From an uncultured Ruminiclostridium sp. (lineage in GTDB: Bacteria > Bacillota > Clostridia > Oscillospirales > Ruminococcaceae): a stretch of 64,000 nucleotides of DNA. The translations under genes were made by a program, and so were the position numbers. Shown here in pieces: positions 63,323 through 64,000 of the stretch. The first letter of the stretch is position 1. Every line of letters begins with the position of its first letter. The stretch spans positions 1-64,000 of the forward strand of contig CANQKE010000005.1 in the NCBI GenBank assembly GCA_947624435.1, written 5' to 3'. The notes below the pieces were generated by a model. It was not told where the DNA came from. It made no database searches and saw only the letters and a program-made list of their open reading frames with translations.

Positions 63323-64000
63323 ATGGAAAAGGCAAAGGTTTATTTTACAAAAAACATTACCCCTCAGACGGTGGTAAAAATGTTCGATATACTTGACATA
63401 AAGCTGCCCGGCAAGGTGGCGGTCAAGGTGCATTCCGGCGAGGAGGGCAACCAGAATTACCTTAAACCGGAGTTCATGCGTCCCGCTGTAGAACACGTCG
63501 GCGGTACCGTGGTAGAGTGCAACACCGCTTACGGAGGACAGCGCAACAGCACCGAAAAACACAAAAAGCTCATCGCGGCGCACGGCTGGACAAAGCTTTT
63601 CAATGTGGATATCATGGACGCAGAGGGGCCGGATATGAAACTTGAGATACCTAACGGCAAGGTGCTTAAAGAAAATTTTGTCGGCAAAAACCTCGCAAAC
63701 TACGATTCCATGCTGGTATTGTCGCATTTCAAGGGACACCCGGCGGGCGGCTACGGCGGAGCGTTAAAACAGCTTTCCATCGGCTGCGCGTCCACTGTCG
63801 GCAAGTGCCTTATCCATTCCGGCGGACTTATCACCGACCAGAATATCGTATGGGATCATATGGCTGAGCAGGATACGTTTTGTGAGTCGATGGCGGACGC
63901 AGCTGAAAGCGTAGCCAAATTTTTCAAGGGCAGGATAGCGTATGTAAACATGGTATGCAATCTTTCGGTAGACTGCGACTGCTGTGCGGTGGCGGAGGAT
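63323..64000 (+). CDS. DUF362 domain protein, cut by the window end
   Basis: The first 226 codons are visible. DUF362 features are AVKVHSGEEGNQNYLKPEFM at the N-terminus, then VECNTAYGGQRNSTE, the conserved LSHFKGHPAGGYGGALKQLSIG and GCASTVGKC. DUF362 proteins of Clostridia are often fused to 4Fe-4S ferredoxin domains, which would lie past the edge; Cys pairs in VDCDCCAVAED near 63985 may belong to the start of that part. RBS AAAGGGTG precedes the ATG. Function not established. Confidence 0.88.
   Translation, partial: MEKAKVYFTKNITPQTVVKMFDILDIKLPGKVAVKVHSGEEGNQNYLKPEFMRPAVEHVGGTVVECNTAYGGQRNSTEKHKKLIAAHGWTKLFNVDIMDAEGPDMKLEIPNGKVLKENFVGKNLANYDSMLVLSHFKGHPAGGYGGALKQLSIGCASTVGKCLIHSGGLITDQNIVWDHMAEQDTFCESMADAAESVAKFFKGRIAYVNMVCNLSVDCDCCAVAED

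Noticed and set aside
1..64000. CRISPR arrays, insertion sequences, tRNA or rRNA genes
   Set aside because: I looked for repeat-spacer periodicity, transposase motifs and tRNA cloverleaf sequences and saw none; a covariance search would be needed to be certain for small RNAs.

Overview
The window looks like a chromosomal segment of a Gram-positive, low-to-mid GC anaerobe of the Clostridia, most like a cellulolytic, glycogen-storing Oscillospiraceae/Ruminococcaceae gut bacterium (Ruminococcus or Eubacterium siraeum type). This is inferred from PolC-type DNA polymerase III, SigK, the DXP isoprenoid genes, short HisG with HisZ, a GlgC/GlgD pair, GTP-type PEP carboxykinase, a lipoprotein GH5 cellulase with SGNH esterases, and strong TTGACA-17-TATAAT promoters. 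Genes are dense and I see no insertion sequence, CRISPR array, tRNA or rRNA.

Layout. 1-1538: the left edge carries a start-less HsdS (type I restriction specificity) segment on the minus strand, divergent from a tyrosine recombinase; this is the usual edge of a phase-variable hsdS inversion locus. 1608-9693: single genes and short operons: iron alcohol dehydrogenase, an unknown lipoprotein, a Nudix hydrolase, a NifU-like/GGGtGRT pair, a GH2 enzyme, a frameshifted peptidase E and sigK. 9968-12541: a two-gene surface-glycan cassette (flippase and ATP-grasp). 12669-25206: homoserine dehydrogenase, then a growth cluster pyrH-frr-uppS-cdsA-dxr-rseP-ispG-polC.

25344-32903: a tightly packed ten-gene histidine operon hisZGDCBHAFIE; no histidinol-phosphatase gene is seen in it. 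32951-36876: plant-polysaccharide degradation (GH5 cellulase, secreted SGNH esterase, cytoplasmic CE2-like esterase). 37057-41503: glycogen synthesis glgB-glgC-glgD. 41677-42843: an LPG-flippase-like membrane protein. 42871-44269: infC-rpmI-rplT behind an attenuator-type leader; infC appears to start at an AUC codon. 44319-45248: an unknown membrane protein.

45365-59476: a long co-directional housekeeping run, trmH-type methylase, topA, trmFO, plsX, rnc, radical SAM, smc, ftsY, rdgB, DUF1294, yhbY, nadD, yqeK, rsfS, many with overlapping ends. 59566-64000: PEP carboxykinase with two palindromes in its leader, an AgcS-type sodium:amino acid symporter, a small PH-domain membrane protein and a DUF362 protein cut by the window end.

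The least ordinary signals are the HsdS/recombinase edge, the AUC start of infC with its leader, a PolC with two tandem OB domains, the A7 frameshift in peptidase E, the NifU-like/GGGtGRT pair of unknown role, and operator-like palindromes at glgB, pckG and the flippase gene. I did not find a clearly new multi-gene system.
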